Made by a program: the position numbers and the translations under genes
The notes under the pieces: model-generated
Told to the model about the DNA's origin: nothing
The model's database searches: none
The model's input: only the letters and a program-made list of their open reading frames with translations
Source of the DNA: Bacillus sp. HSf4
GTDB lineage: Bacteria; Bacillota; Bacilli; Bacillales; Bacillaceae
DNA: 64,000 nucleotides
Assembly (NCBI RefSeq): GCF_029537375.1
Contig: NZ_CP120679.1
Location: forward strand, 3,391,501 to 3,455,500
Direction of reading: 5' to 3'
Shown: in pieces, positions 18,390-28,033 of the stretch
Layout of the letters: every line of letters begins with the position of its first letter
Position numbering within the stretch: position 1 is the stretch's first letter

Positions 18390-18935
18390 TTATGCAGTTG
18401 CGGTTTCGTCTCCGATAATGAATAAATCACCGTCATTGTCTGTATCCGGATACGCAACGAAAGTCAGATTTGAGATACGCTCATTATCCGAATCGTAGGT
18501 GTATTCTGGATCGGCGACTGCGCCAGCTAACGGAATCGTGATGTAATCGTTTGGAGTAGTTGTCGGAGCAGTCGGTTTAATGACGAGCTTTTTAGACGCT
18601 GCAAGCATATCGAAGCCCGCTTTACCGCTGACAACGAGCTTTTTCTTTGCCGGATCTGTGCTGTCGGTGACTAGCCGGCTATTCGGAATAGCGACCGCAA
18701 GCCGATCGAGATCGTGTAAAGCGAACGGGATTGTTACCTCCGCAGTACGACCTTTCATCGTGGACTTAACGATTGTGTCCCCGTATTGATCGACTGTAGT
18801 ATCTTGTTTTGATGTTTGAACTTTAAATTGAATTCCACCTTTAGTGATGTCGAAAGTTACCATATCGGCTCCTTCGCCATATTCAACAATGGCTGGACCG
18901 ATTGGAACGTCAATACCTTTAATACCTGCTGCCAT
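18390..18935 (-). CDS. Major tail (tube) protein
   Basis: 181 aa; GGGGGAAAC precedes the ATG. Its length, beta-rich composition and position between the tail-completion gene and the chaperones fit the major tail tube protein of SPP1/phi105-like siphoviruses. A dedicated hairpin follows. Confidence 0.82.
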   Translation of the reverse strand: MAAGIKGIDVPIGPAIVEYGEGADMVTFDITKGGIQFKVQTSKQDTTVDQYGDTIVKSTMKGRTAEVTIPFALHDLDRLAVAIPNSRLVTDSTDPAKKKLVVSGKAGFDMLAASKKLVIKPTAPTTTPNDYITIPLAGAVADPEYTYDSDNERISNLTFVAYPDTDNDGDLFIIGDETATA

Positions 18936-18976
18936 ATAGTTTCCCCCTTGTTTTTCGCATTAAAAATAGCCCCTAA

Positions 18977-19351
18977 TCAGGGGCGAATCACGCAATCGAA
19001 ATTTAATGAATATTGAGGACGATCGTTGTCGTCATAGCCTATAAACAAAGGAACCGAAGTCGTAGCGCGAATGATCACAACAGAACTTTCTCCGATGATT
19101 ACTTCTTTAAGGTTGGTAAGCGAATCGAAGATTTCGTTAGCTTTATCCTCGCAATCTTGTTCGCCTGCTTGCCGCCCTCGCACTAATATCTGAAACGACG
19201 GCTGCTTCTTCCCGGTCCATTGCGATGTCGGAAACCCTCCGGTAAGTTTTACGGAAATACATTCGTCAGCCGCATCGCGAGGGAAACGGTTAGGATAGTA
19301 AACGCCAGGAACCCGCGACTTAATGAACGATATTAATTCGAGTATCTTCAA
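18977..19351 (-). CDS. Tail terminator / minor capsid-type protein
   Basis: 124 aa with a TTG start and GAGGT upstream. It has the pattern of small tail-completion proteins (KILELISFIKSRVPGVYYPN start; beta-rich core with FQILVRGRQ). It lies just upstream of the tube gene. Probably forms the ring at the head-proximal tail end. Assignment is by position and size. Confidence 0.7.
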   Translation of the reverse strand: MKILELISFIKSRVPGVYYPNRFPRDAADECISVKLTGGFPTSQWTGKKQPSFQILVRGRQAGEQDCEDKANEIFDSLTNLKEVIIGESSVVIIRATTSVPLFIGYDDNDRPQYSLNFDCVIRP

Positions 19352-19354
19352 CGC

Positions 19355-19765
19355 TTACCTCAACTCCTCTCCGACGGCATTTGCGACGTTTTTTATATAC
19401 TTCTCGGCTTTCCCCTTTAACGGACGTTCCAGATATTTGTTACCGACCGTATATCCATCTGTTCCGCCAGCTTGTGCAGAAGTAGGACCGAGATTGTAGT
19501 CGGCCTCATGCGTCCATATTGCGTAGTTAAATCCGTTTTCAACTGCACGAAAGGATACCTCGCCAATCAATCGGTTCCGTGTTAGCGTTACCTTCTTTTT
19601 CATACCCCGACGAAGAATCCCTTTTTTAATCGGCGCGATGTTTTGAGCGATACGAGCGAGATCATCGACATTGTCCTCCATCGCTTGAGTAGCCGCCCTC
19701 TCTGCGCCGTGTTCAGTTCGATCGAATCGACTAAGGAAATCGCCTGCGTCCAGAACGAAACTCAA
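19355..19765 (-). CDS. HK97 gp10-like head-tail joining protein
   Basis: 136 aa; the TTG start at 19765 has GGAGGTGG upstream. RIAQNIAPIKKGILRRGM followed by a region ending YAIWTHEADYN is the gp10/HK97-type tail-completion signature. It overlaps the next upstream gene's stop by 4 bp, so translation is coupled. Confidence 0.85.
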   Translation of the reverse strand: MSFVLDAGDFLSRFDRTEHGAERAATQAMEDNVDDLARIAQNIAPIKKGILRRGMKKKVTLTRNRLIGEVSFRAVENGFNYAIWTHEADYNLGPTSAQAGGTDGYTVGNKYLERPLKGKAEKYIKNVANAVGEELR

Positions 19766-20100
19766 ACAACCACCTCCGTCAGAATCGGCTTACCGGATAT
19801 GTGTCTTTTTACGTTGATTTCTTTCGGCTTTCGCTTGATCGTTTCTCCGAGCTCATTCGTAAATATGACCGTATCCGAGTACCGAACGTCTGCCAGTTTG
19901 TCAATTAGAATTCTCGCTGTCGCAACGGATTCTTCGCTCTTTATAACACCGGAAGATCGTGACGAAGTAATCTGTGAGCCTTCATCAACGCGACACTTTA
20001 AGATGATCGGATCTTGTTTTACGGGATTTCCCCACGGATCAAGTTCTCCGGTAGAGTCGCGTTCAATCGTAATGATCTGACGCATAGGAACGATCGCCAT
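19762..20100 (-). CDS. Head closure / stopper protein
   Basis: 112 aa, of the phage head-tail joining (gp16/YqbH-like) class: ITIERDSTGELDPWGNP near the N-terminus is characteristic. It plugs the connector after packaging. It sits between the adaptor and the gp10-like gene, as expected. Confidence 0.8.
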   Translation of the reverse strand: MAIVPMRQIITIERDSTGELDPWGNPVKQDPIILKCRVDEGSQITSSRSSGVIKSEESVATARILIDKLADVRYSDTVIFTNELGETIKRKPKEINVKRHISGKPILTEVVV

Positions 20101-20487
20101 TTACATCACCGTCCATTGAATACGCCTGCCGCCGAGTTTCACACCGTTTTCTTCTCCGATAAGATCGAGCGACTTTTTCGGGATCAACGATTCATCATCG
20201 ACATTTAACGTATCTTTGAAGTTAAAGGACGCAACGCCCGTAATAGAGAAGGACGCGATACCTTGCTTGTTCAGGCGGTTCGTATCGTTATAGGCAATCG
20301 CAAGCACGTTCGCAAACTCATAGACCGCTTTGTCCGGTATTTTGTAGTCGGGAAATTTACGCACTAGAACGTCATCGGCTCTGTTTATAATTCGTTGCTT
20401 CTTTTCGGTTGCATAATCGTTCCAATCTTCGTTATCGATCGTGAAACTATTGATATATTCGTCAGCACCTTCGACGCTTAACGCCAT
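20101..20487 (-). CDS. Head-tail connector adaptor (YqbG/gp6-like)
   Basis: 128 aa. ATG at 20487 has GGAGGTG 6 nt upstream; the in-frame GTG at 20496 overlaps that site. It is helical at the N-terminus (ADEYINSFTIDNEDWNDYA) with a C-terminal hydrophilic tail, the layout of connector adaptors that bind the portal. Confidence 0.78.
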   Translation of the reverse strand: MALSVEGADEYINSFTIDNEDWNDYATEKKQRIINRADDVLVRKFPDYKIPDKAVYEFANVLAIAYNDTNRLNKQGIASFSITGVASFNFKDTLNVDDESLIPKKSLDLIGEENGVKLGGRRIQWTVM

Positions 20488-20502
20488 TAGCGCCACCTCC
20501 TA

Positions 20503-20715
20503 TCATTTTGCGGAGGATTTACGCGTTTGCTTCTTAGCTGCCGGTTTAGGTGCGGCTTCCTCCGTTGGTTTATCGATTCGAGTTACGTCTGCCAGTTCGG
20601 ATAGGACTTTGATTTCGTCCTGACTTTCCGTTTTATATACGCCATTTTTAAACGACTTGAATTCGCCGTCCACGTAGAATCCGAGTTCCGGATATTTCGA
20701 TTTAAATTCCGCCAT
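20503..20715 (-). CDS. Small head-region protein (YqbF-like position)
   Basis: 70 aa. A beta-rich first half (FYVDGEFKSFKNGVYKT) is followed by a Lys/Ala/Pro-rich tail. It lies between the capsid and adaptor genes, where YqbF-like proteins occur in skin/PBSX-like elements. Function unknown. Confidence 0.7.
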   Translation of the reverse strand: MAEFKSKYPELGFYVDGEFKSFKNGVYKTESQDEIKVLSELADVTRIDKPTEEAAPKPAAKKQTRKSSAK

Positions 20716-20739
20716 TATTTCGCAACACCTCTGTTAAAA

Positions 20740-20765
20740 TAAATAGGCCCGCAAAACGCGGGCCG
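20740..20765 (-). terminator. Terminator-like hairpin after the capsid gene
   Basis: GGCCCGC-AAAA-GCGGGCC with TATTTATTTT following on the minus strand. Confidence 0.75.
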
Positions 20766-20769
20766 TTGA

Positions 20770-21867
20770 TTACGCCAATCCTTTGATTCGTGCGTGAGCT
20801 TTTTCTTGCAGGAACTGAAGCGTATACTCACCGACGATTTGACCTTCGAAACGGTCGCCTTTCCTACCTAGATACTCGTGGAAGAAACCACGATCTTTAA
20901 GAGGTCTGATCTCTGTGCGGTTTGCGTCGAAGATAAACAACTCATCCCCTTTTAGATTATTGTTCAAAACGATTTCCGCTTGACCGAAATCAGATACGAA
21001 ATGATCCACAACCTGGCCGCGAGAGTTTTCAGATTGAGTCAGACGGATTTTAGATTTTTCAAAGTTTGAGATCGCACGTTTTTGTTTTGCACCGACCATG
21101 ATTTTGAAGATTCCTCCCGTTGTAAATCCGCCCTTCTCGTAAATCTTCTGCATCGCATCGTTGACCTGCTCGTCAGTTAGTGCCGTTTTTTGTGCGTCAA
21201 TTACGTTAGTTTTGATGAACTGGCGCATACCTTCCATTTGACGAACGATTCCATCAGGTGATTCGTATTTAATACCGTTAATGGCCGCTTTTTCGAGCTG
21301 CAGCGCAAGTTCTAGCTGTTTCTTCTGTTTCTCGTATTCGTATAGGTTGTCGATTCCGTAGTTGCTTACGACTGCTGCAGTACCAGTGATGGAAATTGTT
21401 TCGTCGAAGATTTGCGTGATGTTGGATACGCGTTTTCTTGGCTTGTATCTAGCATCGCGAGCGTCTGCACCCTCTTGACCCTCCACGAATTGAACTTCTA
21501 CTACTGCACCATCGGCGATATCGGCCGCAGTTGTCCCAGCATATCCTCGAACGACTGTGAGTGTGGTATCATTAACCGATACTACTTTTAGCAACTCATC
21601 GCCAATTTGGATTACTTGATTAGGGCAGAATGGTTCTACATCTGCAACGACCAGATCAGTGTCTGTCGCAGTTTTGGCGCCTACAATTGTAGATTGATCA
21701 GAGATCATTTCGTCCTCGAACCATTGATGCTCAACCTGAGTTACTGGATCACTGAATCCCAATAGATTCAATAGCGGCGTCTGATGCTCATTTAAAAGTA
21801 GAATCTCATCTACAACGGATTCCCTTTTACCTACTAATTCTCCTGACAAAATTCTCGATTCTAACAT
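20770..21867 (-). CDS. Major capsid protein (DUF5309 / SU10-like)
   Basis: 365 aa; GGGGGAAAT precedes the ATG. The sequence (LLNEHQTPLLNLLGFSDPV; an inserted beta domain at about 85-130; KQKRAISNFEK near 260) fits the HK97-fold capsid subfamily of SU10 type. It lies directly after the scaffold gene and is flanked by hairpins on both sides, which suggests separately controlled abundance. Confidence 0.9.
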   Translation of the reverse strand: MLESRILSGELVGKRESVVDEILLLNEHQTPLLNLLGFSDPVTQVEHQWFEDEMISDQSTIVGAKTATDTDLVVADVEPFCPNQVIQIGDELLKVVSVNDTTLTVVRGYAGTTAADIADGAVVEVQFVEGQEGADARDARYKPRKRVSNITQIFDETISITGTAAVVSNYGIDNLYEYEKQKKQLELALQLEKAAINGIKYESPDGIVRQMEGMRQFIKTNVIDAQKTALTDEQVNDAMQKIYEKGGFTTGGIFKIMVGAKQKRAISNFEKSKIRLTQSENSRGQVVDHFVSDFGQAEIVLNNNLKGDELFIFDANRTEIRPLKDRGFFHEYLGRKGDRFEGQIVGEYTLQFLQEKAHARIKGLA

Positions 21868-21892
21868 TCAATTTCCCCCTTATTTGCGCATT

Positions 21893-21917
21893 AAAAAAGC
21901 GCCCTTTAAAAGGCGCT
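21893..21917 (-). terminator. Hairpin between scaffold and capsid genes
   Basis: Minus strand: AGCGCC, 8-nt loop, GGCGCT, then six T. Confidence 0.75.
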
Positions 21918-21919
21918 GA

Positions 21920-22651
21920 TTACTTTAATAATTCTCTTTTCAATTTTGCGTAGGCCACTTTGTCCTCATGCCGACCGCTATGCCTCGCTCTTTCTGCGGC
22001 TTCTTTCAATAGTTGTTCCGCTGTCTTTTCAGAAGCTCCTGCGGCATCTCCGTTCGAGCTCTGTCCAATAGGCTTGGGCGCCTTTTTCTTGACTAAGAAC
22101 GGTTTATTGTCAACGAGCGTTTTGACCGCGTCCTCCACTCCGACAACCTTTCCGTCTTCGACCTTTACCGCGGATAGGTCAGCCAACGCAAGGGCATCGT
22201 CGATGTAGGCGACGTCGTTGCTCGTAGCAACCTTAATAAATTCATTGCGGATTTTTTCACGTTCATTAGCTTTCTGAAGATCTTCGAGTTGCTGAGCGAG
22301 AGTTTTCTCGGCCTCTTCCTTCGCTTTCAAGTCGTTTTGGAGGCGCTCAAGCTCCGTCATTTCGCTGCGCTTGCGTTCCTCTTCGGCAGTTTTCTTCGCG
22401 TTGTAGTCTTCGACAAGCGCTTTAAGTGAATCCACTCCGTCAATTCCTAATTCTTCAAACGTAGATCTAAACGATTTTAAATCGTCGTTAACTTGCTTAA
22501 ATCTGTCGTAAGGTATCGTTTTTACATCGTCTTTTGGCGGTTCGGGTGTATCGGGGTTTTTCGGCTCCGCAGCCGGGGGTTCCGCCTGATCTTTATTTTC
22601 TTCCGCAAAATACTGTAAATCTAACGGCAATAGTGATTTCAATAGTTCCAT
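21920..22651 (-). CDS. Scaffolding protein (DUF4355)
   Basis: 243 aa. ATG at 22651 is used: GGGAGG lies about 10 nt upstream and the protein then begins MELLKSLLPLDLQYFAE, the usual DUF4355 N-terminus. A Pro/Glu-rich stretch (about 24-45) and a long charged coiled coil (about 70-145) follow. It directs procapsid assembly and is absent from the mature head. Confidence 0.88.
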   Translation of the reverse strand: MELLKSLLPLDLQYFAEENKDQAEPPAAEPKNPDTPEPPKDDVKTIPYDRFKQVNDDLKSFRSTFEELGIDGVDSLKALVEDYNAKKTAEEERKRSEMTELERLQNDLKAKEEAEKTLAQQLEDLQKANEREKIRNEFIKVATSNDVAYIDDALALADLSAVKVEDGKVVGVEDAVKTLVDNKPFLVKKKAPKPIGQSSNGDAAGASEKTAEQLLKEAAERARHSGRHEDKVAYAKLKRELLK

Positions 22652-22739
22652 AACTTTGTTTCCTCCCATTACGTTTTTAACGTCCAACGCGACGAATTTA
22701 CCGGATAGTTTAATGTCATAACCGATATTGGACAAAGTA

Positions 22740-22764
22740 AAAAGACGTCTTATTCGACGTCCTT
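22740..22764 (-). terminator. Hairpin after the head-fibre gene
   Basis: GGACGTC-GAATAA-GACGTC then TTTTT on the minus strand. Confidence 0.75.
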
Positions 22765-23322
22765 CTATTCCGCCATAATTTTTGCGGTTCGAAGTGCGGC
22801 AAGTAGAGCGTTAAGATCCGCCTTCAACCCTTCGACATCCGTAGCTGTGCTATCTACTAATGCAGCCGCTTGGTTCGCGGTCAATTTAGAATTCAGCGTT
22901 GTTTGTAAATCCGTAATTTGCGAAATCGGATGCGTATGTGATGACGGCGGGAACGTTGTTGGTTTATTCTGAACGTCCGCCCAATCAACGTCGGTATTAC
23001 TTCCGCCAACGCTTGTATAAACGAATTTCCCTTCGGCGTTCTTCGTTACGGGAACGATCGGAACCGCCTTTACCCCGTCTGCATCTTCGTCAACAACTTC
23101 GGTAGTTCCAGCCGGATCGGTTTCAATCGGATGCCGCATTTCATTGTCTATTTCCGTACCAGCTTCAGGATCAGTTCCGTATGAAAACCTTCCGTCTGCG
23201 GTCTTCTGTACGAATACAACCGGTATGGCTTTCGTGCCGTCGAGCGATTCGTCTACGACTTTGCTGACGCCGTGTGAATCATTCGAGATTCCTACGCGCA
23301 TTTTGTTATTAACGTTCAACAT
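22765..23322 (-). CDS. Head fibre / decoration protein
   Basis: 185 aa; GAGGGGG precedes the ATG, which overlaps the previous stop (TAATG). Two diverged copies of an approximately 38-residue unit are seen: KVVDESLDGTKAIPVVFVQK and EVVDEDADGVKAVPIVPVTK. Next comes the DWADVQNKPTTFPPSSHTHP motif common in phage fibres and phi29 gp8.5-like head fibres. It is probably attached to the capsid surface; not essential in phi29. Confidence 0.75.
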   Translation of the reverse strand: MLNVNNKMRVGISNDSHGVSKVVDESLDGTKAIPVVFVQKTADGRFSYGTDPEAGTEIDNEMRHPIETDPAGTTEVVDEDADGVKAVPIVPVTKNAEGKFVYTSVGGSNTDVDWADVQNKPTTFPPSSHTHPISQITDLQTTLNSKLTANQAAALVDSTATDVEGLKADLNALLAALRTAKIMAE

Positions 23323-24140
23323 TAAACCCCCTCTGGATTTCTAATTGGCGAAAATGTATGCCTACAATTCGGGTGCCAAATTTGGCCGGAAGCTTTCAAC
23401 TGATCGTAGGTAGGATAGTTCCCCGGTGCGTCATCCGTCAATTTCATGATCTTCCCTTCGTAGAACCGACAAGCATCCTTCGCTCCGTGCGAAGAAATAA
23501 CGGCATAATAAACGTTTCTTTTTAACGCTTCGTTCGTCGTTGCTTCCCGGTAAGTCTCCATCATTTTCGTTCGGACTACCATGTCCGCATAAACTTCCGG
23601 ACGCCAACGCCTGCCTGCTGCGTCAATAATTCCGGTCTTTACCGACTGCTGAAGTGTATTTCGAATGTCGGACGCAATAGTTCGGCGACCGTTCGTGCCA
23701 CGCGTCATGTGGTAACGCATTGAATCGGAGACGGCTTTTCGGACAGCCGCTTTCGTTTTCCGGTCGACGTTCTGCGTAACCGCTAATAGATCCGCTTGAG
23801 TATCGGCAACCGCAGCCTCGACCATTTCTTTATTGAGCCGAGAAAATGAAGCGATATGAGCCGCCTTTTCTACTGTTTCCGCAACGCCAAGAGAGACGAT
23901 CGTGTTTATTACGCCGTCTCTAGCCGCTTTCGGAATGTTCTTTTCGACCCACGCTTTCGACTTATCGTCTAATTCCGAAAGGATTTCCGCGATCGAATCG
24001 AGAGTTGCTTTTGCGTTTGCCCTGCGGAAATTATCGATGTCGACGCGCTCCAACTCGGCTAAGATGTCATGGACAGCGTCTTGATAATACGCGATAAGCT
24101 GATCTACTTCGTACTTGTAAGTCGGCTCAGGAACGCGCAT
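23322..24140 (-). CDS. Minor head protein (SPP1 gp7 / Mu F family)
   Basis: 272 aa. The C-terminus has SSHGAKDACRFYEGKIMKL and IWHPNCRHTFSP, the Cys/His pattern of the Mu F-like minor head family. It binds the portal and takes part in DNA ejection. Its start overlaps the portal stop (TAATG). Confidence 0.88.
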   Translation of the reverse strand: MRVPEPTYKYEVDQLIAYYQDAVHDILAELERVDIDNFRRANAKATLDSIAEILSELDDKSKAWVEKNIPKAARDGVINTIVSLGVAETVEKAAHIASFSRLNKEMVEAAVADTQADLLAVTQNVDRKTKAAVRKAVSDSMRYHMTRGTNGRRTIASDIRNTLQQSVKTGIIDAAGRRWRPEVYADMVVRTKMMETYREATTNEALKRNVYYAVISSHGAKDACRFYEGKIMKLTDDAPGNYPTYDQLKASGQIWHPNCRHTFSPIRNPEGV

Positions 24141-25771
24141 TATTCATTAACCTCTTCGACGATCTCTTCCTTTTCCTCCACCGGCGCTTTTGGCTCCGAA
24201 GTCCCCTCGTTAAATACCGAACCGTCTACGAACCCGTTGACGCTCTTTTCGTCGTCTTCAATTCTACGGATGATCTCTTCGGCTTTTTCGTCATCAACTT
24301 CGTCAAGCTCTTTAATAGCAGAGCGAACGTCAATCGTAGGCTTGCCGCCGGTCCGAATGTTTGCGATCTCAGCCGCTTCTTTTTCGTTTCGTGGAATGCC
24401 GTCGTTCCAAATGGCTTTCGGATAGACCGGATCTGCTACGTCTAATCCTCCGAATTCTTTATCGAAAAGCATGCAAGTCCAAAGCGCATCACGGATCGCC
24501 TTATCGTAGTGGGCCCGGATACGTTTTACTTTCGAAAGGATTGGCATGAATCTCGCTCTAATTGCGGCTCCGTCAGTATGCGAAGTACCGGTTCCGCCGG
24601 AATTATCGCCGGACATCGTTGTTCCGAAAAGCCATTGCGGAGTCTCGGACATCTGAAAGACGTTGCTGAACAGAATATCTAATTCTTTAAAAGCTGCGTC
24701 TAGCTGCGCCTGCCACACCATATATCCAGGCGTCGGATCTTCTTTAGTCACCGGAATATACTTACCGCCAAACTGTACGGCTCCGTTAGTCGCTTCTAAA
24801 TCCGGACCGTACGCTGTCGGATCACTATGCTTCCAGAGGATGTAATCGATCTGAACAAGGCGGTCATTAATCGCGGCGAATACCGTTTCGAGCTTTTCGA
24901 TGAGGCCGATTCCGAAGAACGAGTCATCGACCGATTTATACGGTATGTGAAAAACGGGAATATGCGGAAGATTCGTCACATCTAAGTCCTCATCTCGTCC
25001 TGTTGGAACCTCATCCCCGATAGTAAATAGCTGTACCGGTGTTCCTGTCGATGTGTCAACGCCGTTCTCATGGAGTCGATGGCGCGAGTATAGAATGTAC
25101 CCCGGGATGTGCCGCTCGACATTTAGGAAAGGAATCTCCGTTTTTTCTGTTTCAACCCACTCGACTTGCGCAATATTTAACGCTTTGGTCTGCTTTACAT
25201 TGCCGGCTGATGTCTCCGGAAATACCCAACTTGCGTTAACGTGTTCGATGATTGGCTCCATCTCAGCGCCTTCTGGCGCATCTCCTTCTATAAGTCCCAT
25301 CTTTTTAAGCTCCGAATAATCCTGACGATAGCCATAGCGAACTTTAAACCACGCATCACCGCGATATCCGTTAGCTGTCGCGCTTTCGTGTAGCAGTTGA
25401 TTGATGTCGTTTTCCTCTACGTATCTATTGAGCGCTTTTTGTTCTTTACTATCGTCCGATTTTCCGCTCTCAAAACGGACCGGCTCGCCGACAAGTAAGT
25501 CCGCCGGTTTTGTGACGAGAATATCCGCAAGGTTAACCGCGATATAGAGCTTTTCGAGCTGCGCCGAGAATGGCGAATCCTTTAAAATGGCCGTTGCCCG
25601 TTCGTACACATCGCGTTGCTTTCCGTCAAACCATTTCTTAGCCCGCTTATATTTAGCGAGTCTTTCGATCGAATCCTGCGGCGGAAATTGCGCGCCTTTA
25701 CGAATAATTCCGTAGGTTTTAACGTACGTAAATTCGTCTGCCTCGTCATGTTTTCGTTTAAATAGATTCAT
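24140..25771 (-). CDS. Portal protein (SPP1 gp6 family)
   Basis: 543 aa, the usual size. AKYKRAKKWFDGKQRDVY near residues 38-55, the hinge VTKPADLLVGEPVRFESG, and the acidic C-terminus (EEKEEIVEEVNE) fit the SPP1-type portal. It forms the dodecameric ring through which DNA is packaged. It follows small and large terminase in order. Confidence 0.92.
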   Translation of the reverse strand: MNLFKRKHDEADEFTYVKTYGIIRKGAQFPPQDSIERLAKYKRAKKWFDGKQRDVYERATAILKDSPFSAQLEKLYIAVNLADILVTKPADLLVGEPVRFESGKSDDSKEQKALNRYVEENDINQLLHESATANGYRGDAWFKVRYGYRQDYSELKKMGLIEGDAPEGAEMEPIIEHVNASWVFPETSAGNVKQTKALNIAQVEWVETEKTEIPFLNVERHIPGYILYSRHRLHENGVDTSTGTPVQLFTIGDEVPTGRDEDLDVTNLPHIPVFHIPYKSVDDSFFGIGLIEKLETVFAAINDRLVQIDYILWKHSDPTAYGPDLEATNGAVQFGGKYIPVTKEDPTPGYMVWQAQLDAAFKELDILFSNVFQMSETPQWLFGTTMSGDNSGGTGTSHTDGAAIRARFMPILSKVKRIRAHYDKAIRDALWTCMLFDKEFGGLDVADPVYPKAIWNDGIPRNEKEAAEIANIRTGGKPTIDVRSAIKELDEVDDEKAEEIIRRIEDDEKSVNGFVDGSVFNEGTSEPKAPVEEKEEIVEEVNE

Positions 25772-25773
25772 AG

Positions 25774-26202
25774 TTACTCGTTCCCGTCGTTAAGCAATTC
25801 GTCAATGTCTTTGATTTCTTTCGCGATATCTTCGTTGCTGGACGTTCCGCCTTCGTTTTCTGTCGCCGTGACCTGACGGTCGGTAAGCAAGCCGTAACGT
25901 TTAAGGAACAAGTCAATCGCTTTTACTGACGGTTGAGAGCTTCGGATGAGCTTCATTAGCTGCGCATACACTTCTGATCTGTGTCCGGAGAGCATATCGT
26001 CCGCAAGCAAGTTCATATATTCGATGAACGCTTTGTTCTGCGTCCGCCATCGATAGACTGTGACGCGGTCGGCTCCAATATCTTTGGCGAGCTCCTCCTG
26101 CGTCTTTCTTTCTTCGGCCATCAGCTCGTTTTCGACGAGCAAAAGCGCGGCCTTTCGTTGTTGTAACGTTAGTTTTGCCTCTAATTCTTTTAATCGTGTC
26201 AT
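25774..26202 (-). CDS. Small terminase-like HTH protein (phBC6A51 family)
   Basis: 142 aa. An N-terminal helix-turn-helix is seen as TQEELAKDIGADRVTVYRWRTQNKAF, followed by a helical oligomerisation part. phBC6A51-type proteins stand in for TerS in several Bacillus phages. It is placed directly before TerL in transcription order reversed, between TerL and portal, so the role in recognising pac/cos DNA is inferred. Confidence 0.82.
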   Translation of the reverse strand: MTRLKELEAKLTLQQRKAALLLVENELMAEERKTQEELAKDIGADRVTVYRWRTQNKAFIEYMNLLADDMLSGHRSEVYAQLMKLIRSSQPSVKAIDLFLKRYGLLTDRQVTATENEGGTSSNEDIAKEIKDIDELLNDGNE

Positions 26203-26218
26203 TATGTCGCCTCCCCCT

Positions 26219-27973
26219 TTAAATCCAATTCGGTTTTGCTACAAGCCTCGTTTTAGGTCGGAAAACTCCCTCGACGGCCTGCTGTAGTGCATCGAGTGAA
26301 TCCACGTAATCCCCGAAAGGATATTGCGCCATCTGATCTAGGAGCATCGTGTGACGGTCGTTAAGAATCAGCGTTTTATTGTGAAGCATCGGTTCTAACG
26401 ATTGGATACGCTCATCTTTCGATGACTTGTGCGACTTTACATCGTTGACCCGGCACGTATATAATCCTTCTTTTCTAACCGCCTCTTGGAGCTGTCGATA
26501 AAACTCGTGTTGAGCATTGATTGTCTCAACGTTAAACATCCGGTGACGATACTGCTTGATCTTCTTAACGATGATGTCAATGTAAACATGCGCCGGCTCT
26601 TTCGATGCGTACTCGTCAAGTACGAAAATATAGCCGGTCGGTTCATGCTTTCCGAGCGTAATAACCGAGTTGTAGCAAGACCGAGCGTTTTTTCCCTGCG
26701 CAATATCCCAGGCGCCGCTGATCGTCAAGTCCTTGATCGGTATTTTCAGCTCGTTATAGACGACATAGGCAACGCCGTTTTCGTGGTAGTAATGGTAATA
26801 AGCGTAGTTTTCTGGGAAGAAGAACTGTTCGTCTTCACTGAACGCAAGGTTTCGGAACTCCGAATTGTATGCCCGCGTTCCCATGTTTACCTTTTCGTGC
26901 ATGAGCTCGCGATAAGTCCAACGCCAAGGCCACGCAAGTTCTACACCTTCCTCCAACGTCTCTTTGTTTCGCTCGTAAAACTCATCGACTTCTTCCATCG
27001 ACTCAGATCGCGCATAGATTTCGCAGTATTTTTCCCATAACTGCGGATTCGAAGGTTCACTGATGATGGCGCCATGAAAGCTCGATTTAAAGTCCTTCCG
27101 CTTCAGAACGTGGTTTAATAGACCCGTCGCCGACACCATCGTTCCGACAAGTATGATCGCCGTCGCTTTAGATCCGATCGGTACGACAACGGAGTTAAAC
27201 CAGTGAACGAGCTTTTCGCGAGCTTCCTTCGTACCTTCGTTGTTACTGGACGACGGATCGTCAATAATAACGAGATCTGGCCGGACAGCCCCGTGCCTTT
27301 TACCGCGAAGTTGCTTACCGGACGAAGACGATTCAATCAGGATATTTGTCGTTGTGATGAACGCTTCTTCGTTATCTTTTTCGTTACGGCTTGCGGATTC
27401 GTGCATCATAGGACCGAAGTCTTCACGCAGCTTCTGATTGTATTTCATCTGTTTGTTGACCCATCCGATAAGTTTTTTCGAGAGCGAGTCCGTTTCGGAG
27501 ATGATCAGAATGTATTTGCGTTTTCGGAAAGCCGCTTGATGTAACGGAAGGGCGTTCGAAAACATCCCAGACTTTGAATGGCCCCGGGCGGCCGCAATCG
27601 CCAACCGTGCGTTTCTCTTTTCGTTATTTACATAGTTACAAAGACCGAAAAACTCTTCGTGAATCTTCGCGATATTCTCGATCCCGTCATGCGGAGTTCC
27701 ATCGTCGGAATTCCGAACAACGTTGTCCTCATTATCCGGGTTCAAACCGTCGCTTAGGTACTCGTAAGTAAAGTACGCTACATCGAGTTCGGCCTTATGG
27801 ACCCGCCTCAGCTTCGTCAATTCTGCTTTATCCTTCCGGAAAGTATCGATGTGGTATTCCGTAGCTTTACCGGTCTTAATGAGCGCCACCAATTTACGGA
27901 CACGCTCGGTCAATAAATCGATCCGCTCCTGTCTTTCTTCGCGATCCAGCCACTTCCCGTTAGTGTAAGCCAA
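26219..27973 (-). CDS. Terminase large subunit
   Basis: 584 aa from the TTG at 27973 (AAAGGAGG 8 nt upstream; longer in-frame starts have no site). The packaging ATPase shows a variant Walker A, RGHSKSG (about 130-136), and Walker B, LVIIDD (about 234-239). The C-terminal RNase H-like nuclease begins around TISGAWDIAQGKNA. It cuts concatemers and pumps DNA into the head. A conserved palindrome lies 60 bp upstream. Confidence 0.92.
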   Translation of the reverse strand: MAYTNGKWLDREERQERIDLLTERVRKLVALIKTGKATEYHIDTFRKDKAELTKLRRVHKAELDVAYFTYEYLSDGLNPDNEDNVVRNSDDGTPHDGIENIAKIHEEFFGLCNYVNNEKRNARLAIAAARGHSKSGMFSNALPLHQAAFRKRKYILIISETDSLSKKLIGWVNKQMKYNQKLREDFGPMMHESASRNEKDNEEAFITTTNILIESSSSGKQLRGKRHGAVRPDLVIIDDPSSSNNEGTKEAREKLVHWFNSVVVPIGSKATAIILVGTMVSATGLLNHVLKRKDFKSSFHGAIISEPSNPQLWEKYCEIYARSESMEEVDEFYERNKETLEEGVELAWPWRWTYRELMHEKVNMGTRAYNSEFRNLAFSEDEQFFFPENYAYYHYYHENGVAYVVYNELKIPIKDLTISGAWDIAQGKNARSCYNSVITLGKHEPTGYIFVLDEYASKEPAHVYIDIIVKKIKQYRHRMFNVETINAQHEFYRQLQEAVRKEGLYTCRVNDVKSHKSSKDERIQSLEPMLHNKTLILNDRHTMLLDQMAQYPFGDYVDSLDALQQAVEGVFRPKTRLVAKPNWI

Positions 27974-28033
27974 AATTGGCGGCCTCCTTTCGTTTAATTT
28001 CGTATTGACTTTCGTTATATTTTTCGTCAATAT

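Noticed and set aside
22652..22735. N-terminal 28-codon extension of the scaffold protein
   Set aside because: TTG start without a ribosome site; the internal ATG at 22651 has GGGAGG and gives the normal family N-terminus.
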